Below are positions 51,950 through 60,943 of a DNA stretch of 64,000 nt, piece after piece. The stretch covers positions 1 to 64,000 of the forward strand of contig NZ_LAXJ01000023.1 of NCBI RefSeq assembly GCF_001441615.1, in the 5' to 3' direction. The notes below the pieces were generated by a model that worked only from the letters and a program-made list of their open reading frames with translations, was not told the origin of the DNA and searched no databases. Numbering within the stretch: the stretch's first letter is position 1; the number at the start of each line of letters is the position of its first letter. This stretch comes from Roseovarius atlanticus (GTDB lineage: Bacteria > Pseudomonadota > Alphaproteobacteria > Rhodobacterales > Rhodobacteraceae). The translations under genes and the position numbers were made by a program.

Positions 51950-53836
51950 CTATTTGGCACCAGCGGTTTTCCCTGTATGGTGGAACATCAACCCGCCGCG
52001 CCAGCGCGGGAAGGCATACCCGTGGATCATCACCAGATCAATGTCCTCAGGCTTTTGGGTGATGCCTTCATTCAGAATTTTCTTTCCCTCGCCGGCCATC
52101 GCCTCGACAAGCACCTCCGCAAGCTCGGGGTTAGTCAAGTTACGACGAACGATTCCCGCTTTCTGTGCAACCTCGGCGGCAAGTTGTGCCACGAGTGAAC
52201 TGTTGCATGCTTGGCCACCGGTGTAATCGTACCAACCCGCCCCGGTTTTTCGCCCAAGGCGGTTGTGATCTTCCACAAGGATATCGGCGACGGTGCGGAG
52301 TACCTGATCCTGACCATCGCGATGGCGACTGGCATTTGCGATATCAAGCCCTGACATATCTTGCGCTTCGAAAGGCCCCATCGCCATACCGAAGTCACGC
52401 ATCGCTTGGTCGATCTGAGTCGGCGATGAACCTTGCAAAAGAGCCATTTCAGCCGCCTCACGATAGCGTTTCAGGATGCGATTGCCTATGAATCCCTCAC
52501 ACACACACCGGACAGGGCAGGGATCTTGTGTATCGCTTTGGCCACGCGGAAGGCTGCCCCCAATGTCGCCTCCGAGGTTGCGTCAGCGCGGATCACTTCC
52601 AGCAGTTTCATGATGTGGGCCGGACTAAAGAAATGCAGCCCCAGGAAACGGCCCGGATGGCGCAACCCGGTGGCCATTTCATTGACATCCAGGTAGGATG
52701 TATTGGTCGCAAGGATGCATGTTTCGGGCAGCACCGCTTCCAGTTTGGACAGGATGCCCTTCTTGATCCGCATGTCTTCAAACACGGCTTCGATGGCCAG
52801 ATCTGCCTGAGCCAGTTGATCGTAGCTTATGATGCAGGCAAGGCGTGCGGCAATCGCTTTGGCTTTGTCTTCGGTCAGCAAGCCGCGTGACCTTGCGGCT
52901 GAAATCAGCGCCTCGCAATTTGCCTGTGCCTACGCGCGGCTGGCCTCATCTCGTTCGACGATTTGTACCGCGAGGCCAGCGGTGGCCAAGGCATAGGCGA
53001 TGGACGCGCCCATATTGCCGCCGCCGACGACACAAGCGGTTTTGAAAGCGCGCCCATCGTCGGGGTAGTTGCGCGCCTGCGCCTCCGCCGCGCGTTCGGC
53101 AAAAAACACATGGCGCAGGGCAGACGATTGCGGCGATTGCCGAAGGGACAAAAAGGCCTCTCGCTCCTGCGATAGGGCCGCGGTCAGCGGCAGTCGCGCC
53201 GATGCTTCGATCAATTGGATTGCCTGCGATGGGGCGATCTGACCTGCTGTGCGGCGTTTTGAAGCCGCACGCGCCTTTTCCAAATCTCCAGAGGAATGGA
53301 CAGGCGCGGCGAGTTCGAGATCGCGGTGATAGCCCCCGCCTCCAGCGCCTGTCTGGCGGTCAGAGTCCTGCCTGTTACAATCACGTCCAGCGCAAGCGGC
53401 ATGCCCACAAGACGGCGCAGGCGCTGCGTACCCCCTGCGCCGGGCACAAGGCCCAGTTTCACCTCGGGCAGGCCAAGCTGCGCCTTGGGGCCTGCGATAC
53501 GGGCCCGGCAGGCGAGGGCGATCTCGCATCCGCCACCCAATGCGGCCCCTTCCAGCACCGCAATGGTCGGGATGGAAAGCTCTGCCAGCCGCCACAGAAC
53601 ATCGTTGAGATGCGGTGCTTCGGGCGGCTTGCCAAATTCGCCTGCATCGGCTCCGGCAACTAATACACGGCAGGCGCTGCGCAGGATGAGGCGGTCAATG
53701 GCGTGGTCTGCCGCGACCGCGATACAACCTGCGATTCGGCGCGCAGCTGTCGGTCGATCAGGTTCAGGGGAGGGGCGTCGAATGTGATAACGCCCGCGCG
53801 GTCCCTCACGTCAAAGCGTACCTTCGGCCGCGTCAT
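51950..53836 (-). pseudogene. fadB-like multifunctional beta-oxidation gene, multiply broken
   Basis: ATG at 53836 overlaps the thiolase stop (ATGA). Reading leftward: TRPKVRFDVRDRAGVITFDA; after a frame change, GAALGGGCEIALACRARIAG (enoyl-CoA hydratase oxyanion region); GAGGTQRLRRLVG; then ACVVGGGNMGASIAYALATA (NAD-binding 3-hydroxyacyl-CoA dehydrogenase); an in-frame TAG near 52930; LGLHFFSPAHIMKLLEVI; a frameshift inside a GTGTGTGT tract; and GFIGNRILKRYREAAEMALL. It ends at RWRGGLMFH, near the IS remnants, with the last domain cut. At least four lesions. Confidence 0.86.
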
Positions 53837-55038
53837 GCGGAAACCCGTTCGATGGCCAGGGCTTCACCCTGGCCGACGCCCACACACATCGTCGCAAGGG
53901 CCCGTTGCGCCTGACGCATTTCCAGCTCGATCAGCGCGGTGCCGACCAACCGCGTGCCGGACATGCCAAGCGGATGACCCAGGGCGATGGCGCCGCCATT
54001 GGGGTTCACGTGATCGGCATCATCCGGCAGGCCGAGCCCCCGCAAAACCGCAAGGGACTGGCTGGCAAAGGCCTCGTTCAACTCAATCACGTCAAAGGCT
54101 TTGACGGACAGGCCTAAACGGTCCACAAGCTTTTGCACCGCAGACACCGGGCCGATCCCCATAACGCGCGGCGCAACACCGGCAGAGGCCCCGCTCAGAA
54201 TGCGCGCGCGCGGTGTAAGCCCATAGGCCTCGCAGGCCGCAGCCGAGGCGATCAACGTTGCCGCCGCCCCGTCATTCACCCCTGAGGAATTGCCCGCGGT
54301 GACCGACCCGCCTTGACGAAACGGGGTTTTCAACTTCGACAGGATCTCGACGGTGGTTTCCCTAGGGTGCTCGTCATGGTCAAAGACGACGTCGTCTCCG
54401 CGCCGCTGGGGAATGGTGACCGGGATGATTTCTTTGGCAAAGCGACCGCTGGCCTGCGCGTTTGCGGCACGCGCCTGCGATCGTGCCGCGAATGCATCCT
54501 GATCTTCGCGGCTGATGGCAAAGTCTTCGGCCACGTTTTCGGCCGTCTCAGGCATGGACTCGATGCCGAACTCCGCCTTCATCCGGGGGTTGACCATACG
54601 CCAGCCAATCGTGGTGTCCTCGACCGAGGAGGCGCGGCTGAACGCCTGTTCGGCCTTGGGCATGATGAAGGGCGCGCGCGACATGCTTTCGACGCCGCCT
54701 GCGATCATCAGTTCGGCCTCGCCGGTCTTGATCTTGTTTGCGGCGATATTCACCGCCGCCAGCCCCGAGGCACAAAGTCGGTTCACCGTGAGAGCGGGCA
54801 ATGTTTCCGGCAACCCAGCCAAAAGCGTGGCCATGCGGGCGACATTGCGGTTGTCTTCGCCGGCCTGATTGGAACAGCCCAGAACCACCTCGTCGATCCT
54901 GTCGGCCGGCAATCCCCCATGGCGCGCCAGCAACTGGCGCAGCACATTCGCGCCCAGATCGTCGGGGCGAATGGATGAGAGCGCGCCACCGTAGCGGCCG
55001 ATCGGGGTGCGGATATAGTCGACGAGAAAGGCGTCCAT
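53833..55038 (-). CDS. Acetyl-CoA acyltransferase (thiolase), PcaF/PaaJ/FadA type
   Basis: Complete 401-residue thiolase. Acyl-accepting Cys in TVNRLCASGLAAVNIA (about 90), GGVESMSRAPF, VIELNEAFASQSLAVLRG, GGAIALGHPLGMSGTRLVG with the base His (about 350), and TMCVGVGQG with the second catalytic Cys (about 384). The N-terminus (AFLVDYIRTPIGRYGG) resembles beta-ketoadipyl-CoA thiolases. It is co-transcribed with the fadB-like gene and would cleave the 3-ketoacyl-CoA end product of this pathway. ATG 55038 is used (a GTG precedes it). Confidence 0.9.
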   Translation of the reverse strand: MDAFLVDYIRTPIGRYGGALSSIRPDDLGANVLRQLLARHGGLPADRIDEVVLGCSNQAGEDNRNVARMATLLAGLPETLPALTVNRLCASGLAAVNIAANKIKTGEAELMIAGGVESMSRAPFIMPKAEQAFSRASSVEDTTIGWRMVNPRMKAEFGIESMPETAENVAEDFAISREDQDAFAARSQARAANAQASGRFAKEIIPVTIPQRRGDDVVFDHDEHPRETTVEILSKLKTPFRQGGSVTAGNSSGVNDGAAATLIASAAACEAYGLTPRARILSGASAGVAPRVMGIGPVSAVQKLVDRLGLSVKAFDVIELNEAFASQSLAVLRGLGLPDDADHVNPNGGAIALGHPLGMSGTRLVGTALIELEMRQAQRALATMCVGVGQGEALAIERVSA

Positions 55039-55132
55039 CACAGAGGTGTCCTTTGTTGGCGCCGAGGCGCGGAATACGATACCGGCCGCAGGCTATTTCT
55101 GCGGCGAGGCAGGGCAACCGAAATGAATTTCA

Positions 55133-55174
55133 GTTCCGCATACCGAATGCAACGCATGCCCCGCTATGCGGAAC
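55133..55174. promoter_or_regulatory. Candidate IclR-type operator, thiolase/acyl-CoA dehydrogenase gap
   Basis: GTTCCGCATA (55133-55142) and its complement TATGCGGAAC (55165-55174) flank 22 bases, inside the divergent gap. Each half is a TTCCGCATA-type box, the pattern of IclR sites, and resembles the repeat at 59800. Confidence 0.6.
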
Positions 55175-55299
55175 AGAAGATCAAAAGATTTGTCGTATGA
55201 CCTGGACGAGACGTAATTCTGGGAGAAATTGCTCCCGGCTGCTGGAAGGGCGATGCCATATCTTCCGCTACCGGCCCTGTTACAGCTAAGGAAAAGTTC

Positions 55300-56469
55300 A
55301 TGCCGACCGATCCCGACGTTCTTAATCAAATCCTCGACACGGTGCGCAAATATGTCAATGAGCGCCTGATTCCGGCCGAAGAGCTTGTGGCCCAAACCAG
55401 CAAAATCCCGGACGATATATTGAACGAGATGAAGGAAATGGGCCTTTATGGTCTTTCCATTTCCGAAGAGTATGGCGGGCTGGGGTTCTCGATGGAGGAT
55501 GAGGTGCGCCTGGTGTTCGAACTGGGCCGTACAGCGCCTGCCTTCCGGTCAGCGGCGGGCACCAATATCGGCATCGGCTCGCAATCCATCGTGATTGCCG
55601 GAACGGAAGAGCAAAAACGGCATTACCTGCCGAAACTCGCCTCGGGCGAGATTGTCGGCTCTTTCTGCCTGACCGAACCGGATTCCGGATCCGATGCCAT
55701 GTCGATCCGCACCTCTGCAGTCCGTGACGGGGACCACTATGTCTTGAACGGAACCAAGCGCTATATCACCAACGCACCCAACGCCCAGCTTTTTACGGTG
55801 ATGGCCCGCACCGCACCGGAACGAAAATCACGCAGCATCTCGTGCTTTCTGGTGGACGCGCAGACGCGCGGAATCACCCTGGGACCGCCGGACAAGAAGA
55901 TGGGTCAGTCGGGGGCGCTCACCTGTGACGTGGTCTTCGATGATTGCCGCGTACCGGCTTCGGCCCTGCTGGGCGGCGCGGAAGGAAACGGCTTTGTCAC
56001 CTCCATGAAGGTGCTGGACAAAGGGCGGCTTCATATCGCGGCGCTATGCACAGGAATCGCCGCACGGCTGATCGAAGAAAGCCTGCGATACGCCTGCGAG
56101 CGCGAGCAATTTGGCCGAAAAATCATCGATCTTCAGATGATCCAGACGATGATTGCCGACAGCCAGGCCGATACCTATGCGGCCAAGACCATGATTCTGG
56201 ATGCCGCACGGCGCCGTGATGCAGGGGAAAACACCACCCTGATTGCGGCAAGCGCCAAGATGTTCGCCTCGGAAATGGTAGGCCGGGTTGCGGACCGTGC
56301 CGTACAGATTCACGGCGGGGCAGGGTATATGTCGGAATACGCGGTCGAGCGCTTCTACCGCGATGTCCGCCTGTTTCGCATCTTCGAAGGAACGACCCAG
56401 ATCCAGCAGGGGATCATCGCCCGCACGCTCAAGGCACAATTCGAAGAGACCGGCACTTACGAGCTATGA
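55300..56469 (+). CDS. Acyl-CoA dehydrogenase (389 aa)
   Basis: Good AAGGAAAAG site. All ACAD elements are present: GLYGLSISEEYGGLGFSMED, FCLTEPDSGSDAMSIRTSAV (FAD/substrate loop), GTKRYITNAPNAQLFTVMAR, GRLHIAALCTGIAARLIEES, QIHGGAGYMSEYAVERFYRD, and RIFEGTTQIQQGIIAR where Glu (about 368) is the catalytic base of the short/medium-chain type. It oxidises an acyl-CoA to the enoyl-CoA. It is divergent from the thiolase across a candidate IclR operator. Confidence 0.92.
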   Translation: MPTDPDVLNQILDTVRKYVNERLIPAEELVAQTSKIPDDILNEMKEMGLYGLSISEEYGGLGFSMEDEVRLVFELGRTAPAFRSAAGTNIGIGSQSIVIAGTEEQKRHYLPKLASGEIVGSFCLTEPDSGSDAMSIRTSAVRDGDHYVLNGTKRYITNAPNAQLFTVMARTAPERKSRSISCFLVDAQTRGITLGPPDKKMGQSGALTCDVVFDDCRVPASALLGGAEGNGFVTSMKVLDKGRLHIAALCTGIAARLIEESLRYACEREQFGRKIIDLQMIQTMIADSQADTYAAKTMILDAARRRDAGENTTLIAASAKMFASEMVGRVADRAVQIHGGAGYMSEYAVERFYRDVRLFRIFEGTTQIQQGIIARTLKAQFEETGTYEL

Positions 56470-57253
56470 TCGCTTCGCGCCGATCAGTGCCGTAAGGACG
56501 GCCACGTGGTCCGTACTTTCATGGGCGACAGCCTGCATCGCAGCACAGGTTGCCAGATAATCCTTCAGTTCTGATCGGGCGGCCATTTTCAGAAGTTGCT
56601 TGGTCATCCGCACGGCGGCTGGTGGTTTCTGCGCGATGTCCCGCGCAAGGTCCATCGCATGGTACATAAGGGTGTCTTCCTGGACCACCTCCAGCACCAG
56701 ACCAAGTTCCAGGGCCTCGTCCGCCGGTATCGGGCGACCCCGGAAACTGATCTCGGCGGCGCGCTAATATCCAAGCAATCGTGTCAGGAACCAGCCGCCC
56801 CCACTACCGGCACAAGGCCCAGCTTGACAAAGAACTCCCCGAAAACGGCGGTCGTGCGGGCAAGCCGCAAGTCGCACATCAGTGCAATGTCTCATCCGGC
56901 ACCCATGGCAGGCCCGTTGACGGCGGCGATGACCGGAATGGTCAGCTGTTCCATGATCAAGAGGATGCGCTGAACGCTATCGGTATAGGCTCGCGCAACT
57001 TGATGCGGTTCACCGGCGAACATCCCGTCCTTGGCCTGCATCTCACGCACGTCACCTCCCGAAGAAAAGACGTACCGGCGCCAGTAATGATGAAGGCGCA
57101 CAAATCGGGATTCAACGCAGAATTTTGAAGCGTTGAGACGATAGCTTCGATAATCGAGCGATCTGACACCGGATTGCGCTTTGCGGGATCAGTCAAGGTA
57201 AGAAGCCCAATCCCCTCTTCATGGATCTCGAACAGGACTTTCGGTTCGTTCAT
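56464..57253 (-). pseudogene. Enoyl-CoA hydratase/isomerase gene, multiply broken
   Basis: From 57253: NEPKVLFEIHEEGIGLLTLT, DPAKRNPVSDRS, FIITGAGTSF; after a frameshift near 57060, FSSGGDVREMQAKDGMF and LTIPVIAAVNGPAMGAG. A TGA (for Cys) then stops it before DIALMCDLRLA; further shifts precede EVVQEDTLMYHAMDLARDIA, KPPAAVRMTKQLLKMAARSE to 56464. The fold and motifs are those of crotonases. The last 35 bp overlap the IclR gene end. Confidence 0.85.
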
Positions 57254-58139
57254 GGTGATGGTTCTTCGTGGAATGGTCGTTGCGCTGAATTATCTTGTCG
57301 ATTACACGTTTGATTTCCAGCAGCTTGTATCCCAGTTGGTGTTGCTTTTCGGGGGGAAGAAGTGCCGCAGGCGCCCCGCATGCCAGCGCATAGGTTGGCG
57401 CCCCGTTCAATGAATGGATCGGCACCGAAACCCCATTTATATCCGTTGCCCAGCTCCTATATGCAGTGACGAACCCGCGGTTCTCGATTTCGCCAAAGCC
57501 GTCATCGATCCGTTGTAGTAATCGCTCCCAGTTGCGTCCATGTCTTTCCCGCAAGCGGTGATAGATCACGTCGCGCTCTTTCTCGGGCAGGTGCGCAAGA
57601 AGTGCAATGCCGGTGGCTGTGCCCGCAAGCGGCAGGCGTGACCCAACATCCAGCTTCAGGGTCATTAGCGTGGACTGGCTGTGACAGACCAGCACTTCCA
57701 ATGCATCCAACCGGTCGCGTTTGGCCAACGACGCATGGACGTTGTATGTGTCGGCCAGTTTCTGAAGATGGGGTCGTAGGATTTCGCCTAGCGTAAATGG
57801 TTGCCGCGCCGCGAATCCGAGGGTCAGAACCGGCGCGTCCAGACGGTATGCGCGCCAGTTGAAAGAATAGTGCAGGTGCCCGAGATTTTCGAGGCTGCGA
57901 ACGAAGCGTGCTACTGTCGGCTTGGGCAGGTCGATCGCGTCAGCTATTTCGGAGACCTGCATCCAGGTTTTTCCGGAATTGGCGAAGGTCTCCAGAATCA
58001 TCAGCCCACGCGCCAGGGCTTTCACGAAATGGCGGTCTGTGGCGACATGACCCGGCTCGAAGCGCGCTCGGGCCATATCACGGGGCGATTTAGCTGTGTC
58101 GCTGCATTTGATATCTTCTGTCCGTTTTTGCTTAGTCAT
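57219..58139 (-). CDS. IclR-family transcriptional regulator A (306 aa)
   Basis: Winged helix: FVKALARGLMILETFANSGK, TWMQVSEIADAIDLPKPTVA, RFVRSLENLGHL (about 35-90), then a GAF-like effector domain with HVHASLAKRDRLDALEVL, GSRLPLAGTATGIALLAHLP and GVSVPIHSLNGAPTYALACG. The N-terminal 35 residues are a polar extension. It overlaps the second IclR gene by 8 bp. The likely ligand is the pathway substrate or an intermediate; the shared TTCCGCATA-type boxes are probable targets. Confidence 0.9.
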   Translation of the reverse strand: MTKQKRTEDIKCSDTAKSPRDMARARFEPGHVATDRHFVKALARGLMILETFANSGKTWMQVSEIADAIDLPKPTVARFVRSLENLGHLHYSFNWRAYRLDAPVLTLGFAARQPFTLGEILRPHLQKLADTYNVHASLAKRDRLDALEVLVCHSQSTLMTLKLDVGSRLPLAGTATGIALLAHLPEKERDVIYHRLRERHGRNWERLLQRIDDGFGEIENRGFVTAYRSWATDINGVSVPIHSLNGAPTYALACGAPAALLPPEKQHQLGYKLLEIKRVIDKIIQRNDHSTKNHHHERTESPVRDP

Positions 58140-58920
58140 CGGAGAATGTCGCTCCGATCTGCTCCATGCCGTCGCTAATGTCTCTTGATAGAACCATAAG
58201 TTCGGGTCCCAGCGTTTTTACGTAATGACCCCGGCTTTGATTGCGCTGGCGGACACCACAATTAATCGCGGCAACGGATTCCCCGCGATCCAGCCAAACC
58301 GGGGCACCGACAGCATAGATATCCGGCCGCCATGAGCCGAAAGACACCGAGAAGCCGACGTGTTGGGTTTCGGAAATCTTGTCGGGCAGATCGGCAATAT
58401 CATCGTCTGGATATTGCGCTGCGATGGCTTGCAGATGGCTCTCCCTCTGATCGGCGGGCAAGGCCGCGAGAAAGGCCAGGCCAATGGCCGACTGGTGCAT
58501 CGGCACAAGCGTTCCCACGCGCAGACGCATCGTGGCAGACTGGTCGCCAGCGCAATAGCACAGATAGATTATGTGATGCCCGTAACCGACCCCCAACGCG
58601 GCTGACATCTGGTGACGTTCGGCAAAATCCATCATCAACGGTTCCGCAACGCGGGCCAGGATGAGCGATTTCAGATAGGATTGCCCCAAGTTTGTGACAT
58701 TGTCATCGAGGTGATATTTGCCATGCATGCCAGCCGGCCTCAAATACCCCATCTTGACCAGCGTATGGCAGAGGCGGGTGACCGTGGCCTTCGAAAGGCC
58801 TGTGCGCTCGACGATTTCCTTGTTGCCCATGGGCGCCTGCCGCGACCGAAAAGCCTGCAGTATCGCAAGCCCCCGCGTCAGGGAAAGAATCTCGGTCGGC
58901 GTGTCACGTTTGTCTTGCAT
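58132..58920 (-). CDS. IclR-family transcriptional regulator B (262 aa)
   Basis: ATG at 58920 with GAGG upstream (a TTG at 58941 overlapping the previous stop would add seven codons). Winged helix: LSLTRGLAILQAFRSRQAPM, GNKEIVERTGLSKATVTRLC, HTLVKMGYLRP. Effector domain: GVGYGHHIIYLCYCAGDQSA, RLRVGTLVPMHQSAIGLAFL, SVSFGSWRPDIYAVGAPVW. Two IclR genes side by side suggests different inducers for the two ends of the cluster. Confidence 0.9.
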   Translation of the reverse strand: MQDKRDTPTEILSLTRGLAILQAFRSRQAPMGNKEIVERTGLSKATVTRLCHTLVKMGYLRPAGMHGKYHLDDNVTNLGQSYLKSLILARVAEPLMMDFAERHQMSAALGVGYGHHIIYLCYCAGDQSATMRLRVGTLVPMHQSAIGLAFLAALPADQRESHLQAIAAQYPDDDIADLPDKISETQHVGFSVSFGSWRPDIYAVGAPVWLDRGESVAAINCGVRQRNQSRGHYVKTLGPELMVLSRDISDGMEQIGATFSDD

Positions 58921-58937
58921 TAAACCTCGATCTGTCT

Positions 58938-59723
58938 TCAACGCCCCTGCCAGACAGGCGCACGTTTTTCGGCAAAGGCACGGGGACCTTCCTGTGCATC
59001 TTCGCTGGCATAGACCATTTCGAAAATACCCTCCGCCTCGCGAAGACCCGGTTCACAGCCCAGAGACATTGCTTTTAGGGTCGATTCCTTGGCGGCACTG
59101 ACCGACAGGGGGGCGTTTTCCGCGATGGTCCGCGCAAGGCCATAGGCCCGGTTCATCACGTCTTGAGCCGTCGGCTCCACATAGTTGACGAACCCGAGAT
59201 CGCGATACCGCTCGACTGGATGCGACTCTCCTGTCAGCAAGATCTCCATTGCGAAGGGCAAGGGCAATTGCCATAGGATCGGCACGGCCCAGGGCGAGCC
59301 GCGCCCGCGCTTGACCTCGGTAACACCGCCAGTCGTTCCCTCCAACCCAACACGGATGTCCGAATTCAGCATCAGCATAAAGCCGCCTGCCGCGAAATGC
59401 CCGGTCATTGCCGCGATGATCGGGACTTTCACGCGGCGCATACGCTGGTGAAACGGATCATGAATTAGATCGAGAATATCACGGCCCTGTTCGCGCTTGA
59501 CCTCAGCGGCTTCCTTGAGATCCATGCCGGCGCAGAACGTGCCGCATTGGGCGGAGGTTAGGACCACCGCACGCACCGAGCGATCTGCATCGATCTTTTC
59601 CCAGATGTCGTGCAACTCGTTCGCGGCGACAATGGACAAGGCATTGCGCCGCTCCGGGCGGTTGATCGAGACGGTGGCCACGTGATCGAGGATTTCAAGG
59701 GTAACAACATCTTGGCTGGTCAT
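58938..59723 (-). CDS. Enoyl-CoA hydratase/isomerase family protein (261 aa)
   Basis: Crotonase fold: TVSINRPERRNALSIVAANE, FCAGMDLKEAAEVKREQGRD (oxyanion hole CAGMDL), VPIIAAMTGHFAAGGFMLML, NSDIRVGLEGTTGGVTEVKR, EILLTGESHPVERYRDLGFV. The usual first catalytic Glu region is replaced by Gly-Thr-Thr-Gly-Gly-Val-Thr-Glu, so Glu near residue 139 may serve. Start ATG 59723 is chosen. First gene of an operon with both IclR genes; it keeps a hydratase in the cluster although the second one (56464-57253) is dead. Confidence 0.87.
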   Translation of the reverse strand: MTSQDVVTLEILDHVATVSINRPERRNALSIVAANELHDIWEKIDADRSVRAVVLTSAQCGTFCAGMDLKEAAEVKREQGRDILDLIHDPFHQRMRRVKVPIIAAMTGHFAAGGFMLMLNSDIRVGLEGTTGGVTEVKRGRGSPWAVPILWQLPLPFAMEILLTGESHPVERYRDLGFVNYVEPTAQDVMNRAYGLARTIAENAPLSVSAAKESTLKAMSLGCEPGLREAEGIFEMVYASEDAQEGPRAFAEKRAPVWQGR

Positions 59724-59799
59724 TGGGTCTTCCCGAAAATTTAAGCTCTTACAAAACTTGGAACGGGAAAACGTCTCACTCAATAAAAATGGCTCTCGG

Positions 59800-59829
59800 T
59801 TTCGCATAGTGAGTTTCTACTATGCGAAA
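59800..59829. promoter_or_regulatory. Candidate IclR-type operator between enoyl-CoA hydratase and TRAP operon
   Basis: Perfect 11-bp arms TTTCGCATAGT and ACTATGCGAAA, 8 bases apart, in the divergent promoter region. Each half resembles the TTCCGCATA box at 55133. Position between the hydratase/IclR operon and the TAXI-TRAP operon fits control of both. Confidence 0.7.
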
Positions 59830-59956
59830 CTCAAGATCAAAAATATTGAGGGTCTTTACTGATTCGTAGCAGGTAGTGGGCACTGCGAAAGTCTCAAGGA
59901 CCGGAGCTGTAATGTCGCGGGGAGGACGCGCGACAACAACAAGGAGGAGACAACCG

Positions 59957-60904
59957 ATGAAACTTTCTAAGAGCAAAAACCTATGCGCCGTTGTAATTGG
60001 CGCGTCGCTAGGCTGGTCGGCCATGGCCGAAGCTGAAACACTGAGCCTGGGCGCAACCAATGCCACCTCAAGTCATTACCAGATCGCCGTGGCTATGGCG
60101 AAAGCCATCGAAACCGAGAATGACGGCATCACGGTCACAGTTGTCGAAACCGGTGCCAGCGTCGACAATATCAAACGCCTGGCACGCGGCGAGATCGACC
60201 TGGGCTTGGTGGCCGGGGATATTTTCATTCAGGCGCTGACCGGAACTGGCAAGTTCGAAGGTCATGCTGTTGACGATCTGGTCGCGCTTTACCCCTACAG
60301 CACATCCATTATCAATATCGCGGTGCGTCAGGACAGTGGCATCACCAACCTACAAGAACTGGAAGGCAAGAACTTTACACCAGGCATTCGTGGCAGTGGT
60401 GGCGAGGCGCTAATCTCCGCAGCCTTCGAACTGTTCGGGATTGAGCCGAACTACATTTACGGGACCGTGACCGATGCCAAGGAAGGGGTCGCGAATGGTC
60501 AACTGATTGGCTACAGCAAGTATGCGGCGGCCAATCGGGTGGATGCCGCCCTGCAAGAGCTAATGACCTCAACAGATATGCGCCTGCTAGGCTTTAACGC
60601 AGAGCAGCAGGCCCTGATCAAAGAGAAAATTGCCGGCGTGGGATTCATTGAAGTGCCGGCCGGGTTCATCGAGGGAAACGATGCTTTTGTCACGCCCGCA
60701 GTCCCGATCGTTTATGCGACGCGAAAATCTCTGATGGATGATGCCACTGCGGAAAAAGTTGCCCGTGGCATTGGTGAGCATACCGACATTCTGATCGAGA
60801 CATGGCCGCAACTGGCTGACTATGATTTCCGTGCGTCGATCCTTGAGACGCAAGATATCGGCATCGCCGTGCACCCGGGCGCATTGGGGTATTGGCAGCA
60901 ATAA
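59957..60904 (+). CDS. TAXI-family TRAP transporter substrate-binding protein (315 aa)
   Basis: AAGGAGGAG site seven bases before ATG. Signal peptide: KLSKSKNLCAVVIGASLGWS followed by AMAEA. TAXI features: SLGATNATSSHYQIAVAMAK, GASVDNIKRLARGEIDLGLV, YPYSTSIINIAVRQDSG, FTPGIRGSGGEALISAAFEL, then a C-terminal helical lobe. TAXI proteins deliver organic acids or similar substrates to a fused membrane subunit, encoded next. Periplasmic. Confidence 0.92.
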   Translation: MKLSKSKNLCAVVIGASLGWSAMAEAETLSLGATNATSSHYQIAVAMAKAIETENDGITVTVVETGASVDNIKRLARGEIDLGLVAGDIFIQALTGTGKFEGHAVDDLVALYPYSTSIINIAVRQDSGITNLQELEGKNFTPGIRGSGGEALISAAFELFGIEPNYIYGTVTDAKEGVANGQLIGYSKYAAANRVDAALQELMTSTDMRLLGFNAEQQALIKEKIAGVGFIEVPAGFIEGNDAFVTPAVPIVYATRKSLMDDATAEKVARGIGEHTDILIETWPQLADYDFRASILETQDIGIAVHPGALGYWQQ

Positions 60905-60943
60905 GCGCTGCGAACCGCATACCCGCTTTATGAAACTCCAAAG

